From Blepharisma japonicum (Eukaryota > Ciliophora > Heterotrichea > Heterotrichida > Blepharismidae): a stretch of DNA of 64,000 nucleotides. The notes under the pieces are model-generated. The model saw only the letters and a list, made by a program, of their open reading frames with translations. It was not told where the DNA came from and did no database searches. The position numbers and the translations under genes were made by a program. The DNA is taken from positions 62,001 through 126,000 of the forward strand of contig CATKHK010000045.1 of the NCBI GenBank assembly GCA_949751835.1, written 5' to 3'. Below, piece after piece: positions 54,118 through 64,000 of this stretch (the first letter of the stretch is position 1; every line of letters begins with the position of its first letter).

Positions 54118-54708
54118 TTATTCAATCTTTTTCGGCATCTCCATAGGGTTAATCTTGAAACTCCAACTAACATATTTTCCTATTGAAAAAGCTCCAAAAG
54201 AGACACAAAAATTCGCCAATGTAACTATTAAGCTAAGGAAATTGGTAAAGGTCAAACCTGGGTATAGTATCATGCCAAAATAGGCGCATGGTATTAAAAC
54301 GCAGCTAATGTAGGCAATAGCTACGCAGGCTGGTCCTAAGAAATCTTTATTTGAAATCATAAAAGGAGAAGACATAATTTCAGGAATCAGAAATAGACTT
54401 ATACCTCCATGGGTAAACAAGAGATGCCATAACTCAAAATCTGATGATTCCATAAGAGGATAGGCATATGCCCAGTATATTATTGTCACATTTAATCCAG
54501 AGGTCCATGCAATTATTAGCAAATTTTTCCTGAAATTATTACTACCAATTCCTCTAAAAAAGCATAAGAAAGTCAAAGTTTTGGCAATAAGTGCCCAATG
54601 TGTGAGATATAAGAAGAACTTAAAATTTTGAATAGAAATTCCTCTAATAATCAAAAAAATGCATATCGTCAATGCGAGAAACCGTAAATGTTGTCTATCC
54701 AATATCAT
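54118..54708 (-). CDS. Six-TM membrane protein
   Basis: 196 residues with about six hydrophobic helices and short loops. Recognisable points are FFLYLTHWALIAKTLTF in helix 2, ELWHLLFTHGGISLFLIPEI in helix 4 and a short basic tail ending PKKIE. The size, six helices and a His in helix 4 recall the AIG1/ADTRP hydrolase or rolling-stone families; I cannot decide between them. Its duplicate in segment A is reduced to a fragment at about 51780-51905. Confidence 0.8.
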   Translation of the reverse strand: MILDRQHLRFLALTICIFLIIRGISIQNFKFFLYLTHWALIAKTLTFLCFFRGIGSNNFRKNLLIIAWTSGLNVTIIYWAYAYPLMESSDFELWHLLFTHGGISLFLIPEIMSSPFMISNKDFLGPACVAIAYISCVLIPCAYFGMILYPGLTFTNFLSLIVTLANFCVSFGAFSIGKYVSWSFKINPMEMPKKIE

Positions 54709-54769
54709 AAGAATTATTATAAGGAAAAGATGTTTAAGAAATATGTGCTGACGAGAATTCTAGAACATA

Positions 54770-56803
54770 TTAATAAATTTTAGGATTTATTTTAAGAACA
54801 ATAGCATCAGTGCCTGTTATGAAGTCTTTGCACTCTATAGGCTTAAACTCATTAGCTCCTGAGTCAAATCTGAAAAATGCCTTAACCATACCACAATTGA
54901 GCTGTTCTGGCATTGCTGCTGGACCATGAATTTTTTTGACGTCACCACTATTTGGGTCATGTGAATAAATGGCTCTTAAATCTCTTCTACCTACGTCACT
55001 TTTGAAAACGATAATAAAATAGCTAACATCTTCAGCTTTTTCAATTATTTCAATAGCTTCTTCTCGGACAGCTCGATTTGGCTCACCTGCGCAACATACT
55101 TGTGTGATTGCCTTTTTTATTAATTTTCGATTTGAGGGTTTATTATAAACTAAATTTGGAAGATTTTTGTGACGTCTGTATTTTGAAGCTATTGCTTGCT
55201 TTGCTTCTTCATTTAGTGCACGAGATTTTGGCTGATCAGGAGGCAGAGGTGATGTTATGGATTCATTTTTTGTATGAGAAGATTCTTGCTTTTTCTGTGG
55301 TTTTGGGCTGATGTTTGGACTGGCGCTTTTTTTAGTAGCTCTTGGAACTAAAGGGTTAAGCTGGTTTTGAGGATTTTGGACGACCCTTCGTGGAGAATGC
55401 TCATTATAGTCATTTTTGATTTTGGCTTCTATGCAGTTTGAAACTTTTTTGGTAGCTTGTTGAATATGAGCAATCAGCTGATTTTGGTTATGCTTTATAT
55501 TTTCTCTTGGAGAGCAGTCTTTAGAGTCATTTTTAGATTCTGCAGCATATTTTTCAATTTTCCGTTTCTGTGGTTTTGGACTATATGAAGTTTGCTGTTG
55601 CGTAATTGGCACTGGGATAGCTTGGCTTCATTTTTTTCTTTCTCCCTCATTTTTAAGCTCTTGCTTCTTTTTGAACATTTCAAATTTTTCTTTCTTTTTG
55701 CTATCAGAATCATAGTCAATTACTATAAGCTCGCCTTTCTTAGGCTTGGCCTCAGTGTTATCTATTTCAACTTGTGTTAAATCGCCTATCAAAACATCGG
55801 CATCTTCTTCTCTTTGAATATTCGCATTTTCTAAGTCATTAATTAATTGATCAATTTCGTTTTCTGTTGACCCAATATTTTCTGACTCTGGAGTAATTTC
55901 AATGCCATAGCGGCTTTTATTTTTTTTAGAATAAAAGTTTTCTCCAAAAGTGTTAAAATTCATAAGCATTGGAGCTTCAGGAAAATACCCAGTGTGATCA
56001 GCTATAGTAACTGGCTCTTCAATAGTGAAAATATCATTAACTTCATTATTATTTGGCATTTCTTCAACCTTTGTTATTTTATTTTTCTTTTGATTTTCAT
56101 CTTCATGCATATTATCTTTTGCAATGCATTTTTGGGCCTCAGTGATTTCTATGTTCCAGTTCTCTTGCTTTTTAGATGAAGATTGAGTTGGTTCTTTAGA
56201 TAGAATGCTAATATTTGATGCATTATAAGTTGGTGAAGGCTCAAGAGTCAGCTGAAATGAAGATTTTGGTTGGGATTCTACTGCATTTATTATTTCTAGT
56301 TTAGGAAAATCTGTTTCAGAGCATTTAAAATTGCATAATGACGATTCTTCCAGATCATCTACTATTTGTGACTCAAGCTTAAGTGATATTTCTTCTTTTG
56401 ATTCATCAGATGACTCTATTGGAGTTTCATCTTCGAAATCTTCTTCATAATTCATTTGGGAGTCAGGAGTAGTTGATTTCGGAGGCTCCTCATTTACAGA
56501 TAATGGTGGTATCAATGGTTTCATGTACAGAGTAAATGGTGGAAGAGTATCAATTTTTACAATTTCTACCACTTGCACATTTTCTTTTTCCATTTCCTTC
56601 TGCTTTGCTGGCTGTCACCCTTTTGCATTCTTAAATTTTTCAAGCTGCTTTTTCTGTTTTTCTAATTCTTTTTGCTTTTCTTGCTTTTTTCTTTCTTCAT
56701 TTTGCTATATAAAATTTACCTTTTGAACTCTTTCAGCAAGCAATTTTTTCTTTTCTTCAATAATTTGCCGGGCTTTAGCCTGCTTATCGCTATCTGATAT
56801 CAT
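54770..56803 (-). CDS. CKK-domain (CAMSAP-like) microtubule protein, one intron, two TGA = Trp
   Basis: 672 residues: exon 56803-56720, then 56704-54770. TGA at 56615 and 55628 are Trp (AKGWQPAK, KKWSQAIP). An N-terminal charged coiled coil leads into a long acidic disordered region, a Lys/Ser/Pro-rich basic region, and a C-terminal CKK domain (NRKLIKKAITQVCCAG, FIIVFKSDVGRRDLRAIY, CGMVKAFFRFDSGANEF). CKK is the signature of CAMSAP/Patronin, which binds microtubule minus ends. The usual N-terminal CH domain is absent. This is the intact member of a duplicated pair. Confidence 0.9.
56705..56719 (-). other. 15-nt intron in CKK-domain gene
   Basis: GTAAATTTTATATAG, phase 0, A at position 10, contains an in-frame TAG. 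Splicing joins AERVQK to QNEERKKQ and keeps the coiled coil continuous. Confidence 0.93.
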
Positions 56804-56979
56804 TATTTTCCATATTTCCAGTCTATTATGAACTTCAATGCATATTAGATTTTTCTTTATGAGTGACTAATTTATTTTGATAAAGTTTGTTATGAAAACT
56901 TGATGATCAAAAGAAATAATTATTTTAGAATTTAATAAATGCTTAAGATATAAATACTAATGATTAGAGTTTATTCCAA

Positions 56980-57052
56980 GCCTCTATAGCTCAGTCGGCA
57001 GAGCATTTGCTTTGTAAGCAAAAGGCCACCGGTTCAAACCCGGTTGGGGGCT
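56980..57052 (+). tRNA. tRNA-Thr (anticodon UGU)
   Basis: A 73-nt cloverleaf without intron: acceptor GCCTCTA/TGGGGGC (two G-U pairs), D stem GCTC/GAGC, anticodon stem TTTGC/GCAAA with 7-base loop TTTGTAA (anticodon TGT), and T arm ACCGG-TTCAAAC-CCGGT. Internal A and B boxes are canonical. It reads ACA. CCA is not encoded, as expected in eukaryotes. Confidence 0.97.
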
Positions 57053-57053
57053 C

Positions 57054-57058
57054 TTTTT
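57054..57058 (+). terminator. RNA polymerase III terminator
   Basis: A run of five T directly after the tRNA-Thr gene. Confidence 0.8.
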
Positions 57059-57334
57059 ATTGAATCTCAGTTTTTAAGAGTTTTAAAATATTTCGCATAA
57101 AATTAATAGTAAATCACGAAGACTTTATAAATTTGCGATTAATAAAGATTTCTAGTTTAGTGTTTAGCTATTTAGAAATTTAAATAATAAGCCACACCTA
57201 ATTCATGAAATGTTTATCTGCAAAGATTTATTTGTTATAAATATCTAATAAATTTCTCTATTTTCTGATAATGCAAATTGATTGGAAGGAAAAGATTGCG
57301 ATAAAATGAATTTTTGCAATCTTAATCCATCAAT

Positions 57335-58570
57335 ATGGGACTTTGTTGCAGTAATACAGAATTTCGGTTTAGCAGGCCTATTTATCATAGTAATATCGAT
57401 GTAATTATTCCTTTTCACGATAGCATAACAAGAAGAACTCATAAAAAAAGAATTTCATGCCCGTTATCGATCCCTGTTCATGAGTATTCTAAGTTTTGCA
57501 GCTTTGAAACTCAAGAAATCTTTATAACTGGATGTGTTTTACCCGGAATGGATCCATCTCTATGCTACAACAAAGAATGCCAAGACAACTTTCTTTGCAT
57601 TACAAGCTCAGATTTTATTATTTCCGTACTTTTAGACGGTCATGGAAAACATGGAAAAAGAGTTGCAGAGCATTGCAAAAGGCACATCGAAGCCTATTGC
57701 AAGCTAAAACTAGAAAAAATCCATGAAAATCCAAAAAAATATGTAGAGAAAATTATTGTAAAATGTGATAAAAATCTAAAATCATCAAAAATAGATACCA
57801 ACCTTTCTGGGACAACCGCTGTTGTTGTATATCTTAGCTTAAATTCTATTCATGTTTCAAGCGTTGGAGATTCTAGAGCAATAATTGGGACTTCTCCAAA
57901 GCCAAAAAAGAAGCTTCAAGCACTTCCTTTAACTATTGATCAAAAGCCAAATAATGATTTAGAATTAAAAAGAATTACAGAATCAGGAGGTTCTGTACAA
58001 AGAATGATTTATAATAATGGACAGAATCTTGGTCCTTATCGGGTCTGAATAAAAGGCTTAACGTTGCCAGGCTTAGCAATGTCAAGATCAATTGGCGATA
58101 AATTGGCAGCTTCAGTAGGTGTCATATCAACACCAATAATCCAATCATTCCCACGTAACAAAAACGATAAATTTATTGTTTTAGCTTCAGATGGAATCTG
58201 GGATGTTATGACTAATGAAGAAGTAGTTTCATATCTCGAAAAGTTTTCCTCTCTATCAAACCGGAAAGGTTTAAAAGCTGAATTCCCTATAACTCCTCTA
58301 AATGCAACTATTTCGAGACTTCTCTGTGAAGAAGCCAGAAAAAGATGAATAGAAATTTCAAAAAAAGAAAACGTGATGATTGATGATATCTCTTGCTTGG
58401 TTATAGAAATTGAGAATGATAAAGAAAGTCTAATAAAGACTCTAGTTGATAAAGATTTAGAAGATCAAAAAGGCATTGATGATATTGAGAGCGGAATATT
58501 AGCTGGCTTGTATTTAAGTAGAAATGGGTCTAGCAGAGAAACTTCTTTTAATAAGGAAGATGGAAAATAA
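57335..58570 (+). CDS. PP2C-type protein phosphatase with lipidated N-terminus (two TGA = Trp)
   Basis: 411 residues when TGA at 58046 and 58346 are Trp (YRVWIKGLTLPG, RKRWIEISKK). MGLCCSNTEF is a myristoylation plus palmitoylation signal. PP2C motifs are in order: LLDGHGKHG (about 99-107), NLSGTTAVV, VSSVGDSRAII, LAMSRSIGD, VLASDGIWDVM, then NVMIDDISCLVI with the metal-binding Asp. The enzyme is a Mg/Mn-dependent Ser/Thr phosphatase, probably at a membrane, possibly ciliary. The C-terminal 50 residues are acidic. Confidence 0.94.
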
Positions 58571-58595
58571 AAAATTGTTGATATAATTTTTTTTA

Positions 58596-59063
58596 TTAAT
58601 TGGATAGAACATAATATTGGCTTTGGTCAGATTCGTCTTCAGATGGGATAATAGATGAGTGAGTAGTATTAATATCAAATTCCTTGTAAGAGAATTCTGA
58701 ATAAATTTCAGAAATAATAGAACGAACAGCTTCTAAATAAGTTCGGATACTAATTCTGTGAACTTTTCTATATGTAATATTGTTATGCTTGGTTTCTTGA
58801 GGACCATGAGCAGTTTCATGCAAAATAGCTCTAAAGTCATCAATAGTTTTTGAAGCAGTTAATAATCTCAGTCTCCTAAGAATAGTTTTTTCACGAGGCT
58901 TGTATGCTTGATTAGAATGACTTACTGTAAAATTACATTGTTTAAATACTGATTCGTATTTTTCTCTTATAATTTGAACTTGTTTGGAAAATTTATGCAG
59001 CTTTAGACCAATAAAGAGAGAAAAAGCCTTTCCAATTGAATTCAAGATTTTTGTAATTTTCAT
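58596..59063 (-). CDS. Hypothetical basic protein
   Basis: 155 residues, lysine-rich, mostly helical, with a weakly hydrophobic stretch near residues 12-20 and an acidic C-terminus (IIPSEDESDQSQYYVLSN). It has no signal peptide or recognised domain. Mixed amino acid composition and a clean ATG support its being a gene. It is convergent with the phosphatase gene. Confidence 0.65.
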   Translation of the reverse strand: MKITKILNSIGKAFSLFIGLKLHKFSKQVQIIREKYESVFKQCNFTVSHSNQAYKPREKTILRRLRLLTASKTIDDFRAILHETAHGPQETKHNNITYRKVHRISIRTYLEAVRSIISEIYSEFSYKEFDINTTHSSIIPSEDESDQSQYYVLSN

Positions 59064-59579
59064 TTTGTAATTGAACTCTCTTGAATTAAAATAATATGGA
59101 ATTTGAAATAAATCAAATGATTATTATGGGATCAGCCAATTAAAGGTAAAGAATTGGATTATAATGTAGTATTGCACAGGCAAAGGGAAATTATAAATTA
59201 TTTCATAAAATAATTGATATTCTTCGAAAATTTGATATACATTTTGAATATGATTACGAGTTTATTAGAAGATAATAATTGATGATTATATCTTGTGGCA
59301 TAGTTTATTTTTGATACCAAATTCTGATTCCTTGAAAGGTAAAAATATGTTTCCTTTTCGAAGTTGTATCGAATTCATAGCTGTGGCAATCAAAAATATA
59401 ACTAAGCCAAAATAGCTTATAAAATAAAAAATCAATTTTTAGCTTATTCTTATGCATCGAAGAGAGATTTATATTTGGCTTACTAGAGCCTGAAATATTC
59501 TTCAATTAGATTAGATCTTCATTTCTTAATGTATGTATCATCTTATTACCACATCATGAAAATTCAGAATAAATTATAA
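59064..59579. other. Divergent intergenic region
   Basis: About 515 bases. A 66-codon open frame on the minus strand (59305-59505) lacks an ATG at its start and has no coding signature, so I do not call it. Confidence 0.45.
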
Positions 59580-60041
59580 ATGGAGAAAACACAAAATAAT
59601 TCAGGCTTTGAATGCCATATCTGCATGGAAACAGCGAAAGACCCTATCGTGACACAATGCGGACATTTGTATTGTTGGTCTTGCATTAAAGAATGGATTA
59701 GCCAAAATAGACAAGAAAGAGCATGTCCAGTATGCAAATCTGGAATTGACCCAGACAAGTTTATTCCCATTTATAACAATAATAATGATAAATCCACTTC
59801 TGAAAGGCCAAAAGGTCAATGGGAACAGCCAAAACCAAATCCAGAATATAGTAGGTTTAGAGGATTTCAAGAACACGTAGATGGTCCAGGAATCAACTTT
59901 TCTGCCGGCTTCGGGTTCTTTCCTGGAATGTTTGGATTTACAATAAGGACTAATTTCAATCAAAATGACCCCAGAGCTGACACACTGAGCAAAATCATGA
60001 TGATTATTGGATTATTGATAATATTAGCAATTGTTTTTTAG
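59580..60041 (+). CDS. RNF5/RNF185-like ER-membrane RING E3 ligase
   Basis: 153 residues. A RING-HC finger at about residues 12-53 (CHICMETAKDPIVTQCGHLY, CWSCIKEW, CPVCKSGI) is followed by IPIYNNNN, the region conserved in RNF5/RNF185, a Gly/Phe-rich linker (GFGFFPGMFGF) and a C-terminal membrane anchor (MMIIGLLIILAIVF). The order and size fit RNF185/RNF5, which ubiquitinate misfolded proteins in ER-associated degradation. No TGA or intron is used. Confidence 0.93.
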   Translation: MEKTQNNSGFECHICMETAKDPIVTQCGHLYCWSCIKEWISQNRQERACPVCKSGIDPDKFIPIYNNNNDKSTSERPKGQWEQPKPNPEYSRFRGFQEHVDGPGINFSAGFGFFPGMFGFTIRTNFNQNDPRADTLSKIMMIIGLLIILAIVF

Positions 60042-60837
60042 TTGTAATTTTATGTAAGTTGTGTCTTAATTAAAATAAGTAATATAAATGTATATTCTAT
60101 TTTGATTGCCCTACTAGACCTTACTGCTTTCAACAGCAGAAAAAGGGGTATGAAAGAGTCAGGCTTGAGAACCTAATCCAAAAATTTATTAGGTTAAAGA
60201 AATGTTATTCTTACTGCAATACTCAGGAGTTTTGTCCTTACGTTGACATTGTGATGCTAAGCGATAGCTGGAAAGCCTGCATTGGTTACTCTTTGGCAAT
60301 AGCTGTTCGAATTCTGATCTAATAATTAATTCTTTATCGCTTTTGCATTTCTAGTAGGGAATGGCATTCAGTGGAGATCTCATGATAACTTGACCAAGAA
60401 TAAAATGATCCATGCTTCAACAAAGTAAATTTGAGCACGAGATTTGCAGGAATTCATAGAGAAATTCAAGATTGCTTTGCTTTTGAAGTTGAAGTTGAAA
60501 AAGTGAAATTGCGCAGAACTTTAGGATTGGAGATAATAATAATAATATTTTATCAGAAATTTTATTTTAGATCCGACTAAGAATTAATAGGAAAATTAAT
60601 TAATTGTTCCAGAACTTATTTTAAATAATTATGCCTTGATAGAATGACATGGGCCGTTCAATAAGGATGAGTGAGAATTATTATTTTTCTCCAAGACTCA
60701 AATAATTGCATAGACTAATTAATATATGTTTTGAATTAAAACAAATAGCATTATTGTTACATTAAACTTCAATATAGGAGTTTTCTGATCTATATGCTAT
60801 ATTCCGTAATATATAATCATCAAAACTTTGACATTAC
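60042..60837. other. Intergenic with coding-like remnants
   Basis: Bases 60085-60322 (plus) stay open with a Cys-rich reading (PYCFQQQKKGYERVR, YSYCNTQEFCPYVD, SDSWKACIGYSLA) but have no ATG after the upstream TAA. About 60345-60430 and 60425-60535 have further short coding-like frames in different phases. I could not join them with introns of 15-16 nt. They may be a decayed gene or a gene with unusual structure. Confidence 0.35.
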
Positions 60838-62352
60838 TTAAATTTTTGCGCCAAACAGCATTCTTTTGAATTCATCAAAACAAATGACTCCATCGTGCTG
60901 TAAATCAACTTCATTAACAATTTCTCTGACTTGGTCTTTAGTGACACGCTTACCCATCTTGTTAATGACCTCATGTATGTTATCAACAGTGATAAATCCT
61001 TGATCTTCTTTATCAAACACTTTAAAAGCTAGCCATAGCATATGCTTATCAAGCTGAATTTTTGATGAAAGTGTAGCAGATATAAATTCTGAGTAATTTA
61101 TAACCCCAGCTCCGTTATAATCAAGATTCCTAAAAAGTTCAGATAGTTGAGTCTTTGGTAAGTTTATTCCACATTTATTTAAAGCTTCATTAATTTCATT
61201 TATGTTTAGCACTCCTTTTTGGTTCACATCAATATCAAAGAAGGCTTGTCTCAAATCTTTAATTTGATCAGCAGATAAATATTTTACGATAATACCAAGT
61301 GCTGCCCTTTGCATTTGAGACTTCGGCTTATAATTTCTTAAAGCCAAAATTATATTTGGATCTAATGGAATTTTTTGCTTTGAAGGATCATCAAACCAAT
61401 GATGTTTTAAGGCTTCAGCTGCACTTAATCGCTGATGAGGATTAGCCACTAGCAATCTCTTTAATAAATCTTTTGCTGAGTCACTTATGGTATCCCAGAT
61501 TGGATTTTCCAATTTGAGTTTTGCTTTCATTATATTCTTAAATATCTTCACTTGGGTATTGCCTGGAAAAGGAACATGTCCTGTGAGCATTACATACATT
61601 ATAACCCCTACACTTCAAACGTCACATTTTGGACCATATTCGCCTTTTATAACTTCTGGAGCTATGTAGTAAGGAGTACCTACAAAGCTTTCCATCTTGA
61701 CAATATGCTTGAACTTACTTCCGAATTTATTTGATAATCCAAAGTCGATAATTTTTAGTTCTGCATCTGGGGAGTCATTTTCAAATACAAAATTTTCAGG
61801 TTTCAAGTCTCTATGGCATACGCCTACTTCATGAAGATGATTAACTGCTCTTAGTATCTTTTTCATGTATACTGCAGTCTTCTTCTCATTAATTTTCCCT
61901 CCAAGCTCAATAATTTTTTCAAATAATTCTCCCCCCGAGCAAAATTCCATAACAATGTGAAAATATTTAGCATCATCAAAAGTTTCATAAAGTTTGATGA
62001 TATTCGGATGATCAATGCTTTGCAAAATTGTGACTTCTCGCTTTAATAAACGCAACTCATTTTTTATTTTGGATTTATCAATACTTTTGATTGCAACGAT
62101 TAAATCTGGATGATTTTTGTGCTGACCTTTTCTAACAAATCCAAAGCTTCCTTGGCCTATTACTTTTTTTATATTGTAAACATCTGTGAGTTCTCGTTTT
62201 TTGGGTTCTTTTATTGTATTTTGCAAGTCTAATGCGATAGGGGAGGTTGGATTTGTAGGAGATTTTAAAGGAATCATTGAAGTATTTTTAGTATTTTCAT
62301 CTAGTTTGTGTGTTGGTAGTGTCTTTTGATTTTTTAAGCAGCAGCAACCCAT
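60838..62352 (-). CDS. Calcium-dependent protein kinase (CDPK; one TGA = Trp)
   Basis: 504 residues from the ATG at 62352. I chose this start because it gives MGCCCLKNQ, a myristoylation/palmitoylation signal; an in-frame ATG 12 codons upstream would bury it. The kinase domain (about 60-325) has GQGSFG, K89, HRDLKPEN and DFG (203-205), and TGA at 61615 is Trp246 in CDVWSVGVIMY. A junction/autoinhibitory segment and four EF hands follow (FDIDVNQKGVL, LDYNGAGVINY, FDKEDQGFITV, VDLQHDGVICF); the loops vary in quality. Classic plant/ciliate/apicomplexan CDPK, activated by Ca2+. Confidence 0.95.
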
Positions 62353-62813
62353 TTTAATAACTGAAAAATTACCTGATTTATCTACCATTTTATGGCATGA
62401 AAAATAATTTATGAATTTTTTGAAATTAATGAGATGAAATGTAATTATTTTTTTTGAAATTCAACTTTTTATCTATTAGAAATAATTATTACTTTAAATA
62501 CATCAAAATATATGTAATATTAATCTACGATTTAAAATAAATTACTCCTGATAATATATACTCGAAAATAATAAAAAATCGATTTTCTTAACATATAATT
62601 TTTGTAACTTCAATCAAGCCAATCTTGGCTGAGAGGATTCAAATTACATCTCAAATCAATTCGCAAAAAGTTGATAACCTTAGATATAAATTTAAACTGA
62701 ATTTTAGAAGCAAAAGAATAAGAGTAAACTACATTTTCAATTAAGAAGCTTTTTCAATTGCAGTAGCCACAAATAAATTCTTTGTTATCTTGAATCTTTT
62801 CAGTATAAAATAA
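62353..62813. other. Divergent intergenic region
   Basis: About 460 AT-rich bases between the CDPK and metaxin-like genes, with no recognised element. Confidence 0.45.
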
Positions 62814-63782
62814 ATGGAAGAAATAGTGCTATATTCTTATGGAAACATTTACGATCCAATTACCCAAATTACCAAATTGTGGCACAATCTCTTCGAAATA
62901 GAAAATTTCCAAGAAATTAATTCAAATTATTACTGGAATGGTCTTGGCGACCTCCCTGTTTTACGATTTAATAAATCATTTTTCACAAATGACCACATTC
63001 TTCCATTCCTCAAAATTACATTTGACAGTAATTTTGATTTTTCTGAAGAAGAGAAGCTTGAATCTGATCTGATTGAAGAGCAATGCATAAGCAAACTACA
63101 CCCTGCAACTACCTATGCCAAATGGATGGAAGAAGACACACCCAAAAACTTTTTCTATTCTAGAGGAAATTTCTTTTGAAGATTGGTGAAGCTACCTTTT
63201 GAAAAATTGAGCTTCATAAAAGAGAAAAGGCATATTAGAGAATATCTGATTAGGCAGCACAATATTGTTAATAAAAGAGATGCTTATTATCAAGCAGAAA
63301 AAGCTCATGAAATTTTAAGCCAAAAATTGGGGGAAAAACCTTTCTTTTTCAGCAAGGCTGGAAGGAATGATTTCCCAAGAAGCACTGATATTGTAGTTTA
63401 TGCTTATTTGATGGAAGAACTGAATAATATTGGAAATAATTCTAATGTGAAGGACTCATTAGCCAAATACGAAAATTTAATTAGATTTTTGAAAAGGATG
63501 GATAAAGTCATTTTAATGAAAGGGGGAGAAATAAAGAATTCTGTTTATAGTTGCTTTGCCGAGCAACCTCCTGAATGCCAAGAAGAGTATTTTCCTCCAA
63601 AAATTTATTTTAATGTTTCAAAGCACCCAGAAACGTTTTGGTATGCTTTAAAGTATCAAAGTAACCAGAAAAAGCTTTATGAAGAGAAATCAATCAATAA
63701 CGAAATATTCGTCAATAGATACTGGAACACTGGAGTTGCATTAGTTTTTCTTCTATTTCTCGTTGCAAGAGATTCTAAATAA
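62814..63782 (+). CDS. Metaxin-like outer mitochondrial membrane protein (one TGA = Trp)
   Basis: 322 residues when TGA at 63177-63179 is Trp (GNFFWRLVKLP). The N-terminal part has a thioredoxin/GST-like stretch (GLGDLPVLRFNKSFFTND, HILPFLK). The C-terminal GST-like helical part contains FPRSTDIVVYAYLMEEL, matching the metaxin signature RPS-x-LD. A single membrane anchor (GVALVFLLFLVA) lies at the very C-terminus. Metaxins/Sam37 help assemble beta-barrel proteins in the mitochondrial outer membrane. Divergence is high, so a non-mitochondrial GST-like role is not excluded. Confidence 0.75.
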
Positions 63783-63851
63783 CTCAATATCATTAATCTT
63801 AGCCATCTCTAAAAATTGCTTCATTCATGGAGATTCATATTCTTAAATTAA

Positions 63852-64000
63852 ATGGAAGGCCTTCCCAACTTATTAAAAACAAACCCCAAAACCAATTCTA
63901 TCAACTTGGAATTTTGCGAAATTGAAGCTCTTGACCCTTTACTGCCTTTACTAGGCCAATTCACAGAGCTCCAAGAACTCTTGCTTTTTGGAAATCGGCT
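63852..64000 (+). CDS. Leucine-rich-repeat protein, 3' truncated by window end
   Basis: 49 codons are visible from ATG 63852. The sequence LEFCEIEALDPLLPLLGQF, then LQELLLFGNR is a leucine-rich repeat start (LxxLxLxxN type). The gene runs off the window, so length and further domains are unknown. Confidence 0.75.
   Translation, partial: MEGLPNLLKTNPKTNSINLEFCEIEALDPLLPLLGQFTELQELLLFGNR

Larger units (their letters stand above)
56804..57334. other. Intergenic region containing a tRNA gene
   Basis: About 530 AT-rich bases. The only element is the tRNA-Thr at 56980-57052. Confidence 0.6.

Noticed and set aside
59305-59505. 66-codon minus-strand frame as a gene
   Set aside because: It starts without ATG and shows no coding signature or family resemblance.

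Overview
The window looks like somatic (macronuclear) DNA of a heterotrich ciliate, most probably Blepharisma or a close relative. Two features point there. First, TGA is read as tryptophan: I count at least 34 in-frame TGA codons in 17 genes, many at family-invariant Trp positions, and every gene I could end stops at TAA or TAG. Second, spliceosomal introns are only 15 nt long, start GT, end AG and carry an A at position 10. Stentor has similar tiny introns but uses the standard code, so the combination favours Blepharisma. The DNA is AT-rich, genes are dense on both strands with short spacers, and I see no transposon, retroelement, telomere, CRISPR array or bacterial operon.

Layout. 0-5 kb: zinc-finger proteins and a long coiled-coil protein. 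5-12 kb: four intact zinc-type alcohol dehydrogenases in tandem plus one relic. 12-17 kb: three divergent Rab-like GTPases, two basic coiled-coil proteins and an EEP-family hydrolase. 17-19 kb: two secreted Cys-rich paralogues on either side of a 100-N gap whose flanks are identical for 127 bp. 20-27 kb: poly(A)-binding protein, a membrane RING protein, a GIGYF-like GYF protein, a small secreted protein, a PH + PHR protein and a Pumilio protein. 28-31 kb: a MORN/IQ protein, a RING + WWE protein and a ubiquitin E2. 31-37 kb: one 2122-residue guanylate cyclase fused to a P4-ATPase-like half. 38-47 kb: an EH-domain protein with C-terminal repeats, an EF-hand protein and a tubulin tyrosine ligase-like (TTLL) enzyme. 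48-51 kb: a katanin p60-like AAA ATPase with a 9-nt exon, and a zinc-finger gene whose finger is made by splicing. 51-57 kb: a diverged tandem segmental duplication with complementary gene survival (thioredoxin-like gene intact in one copy; membrane-protein and CKK/CAMSAP genes intact in the other). 57-64 kb: tRNA-Thr(UGU), a PP2C phosphatase, an RNF5/RNF185-like E3, a CDPK, a metaxin-like protein and the start of an LRR gene.

The genes are not an operon. Recurrent themes are microtubule and cilia biology (TTLL, katanin, CKK protein, MORN and EF-hand proteins), Ca2+/cGMP signalling (CDPK, cyclase, PP2C), mRNA control (PABP, Pumilio, GYF) and ubiquitination (three RING proteins, one E2).
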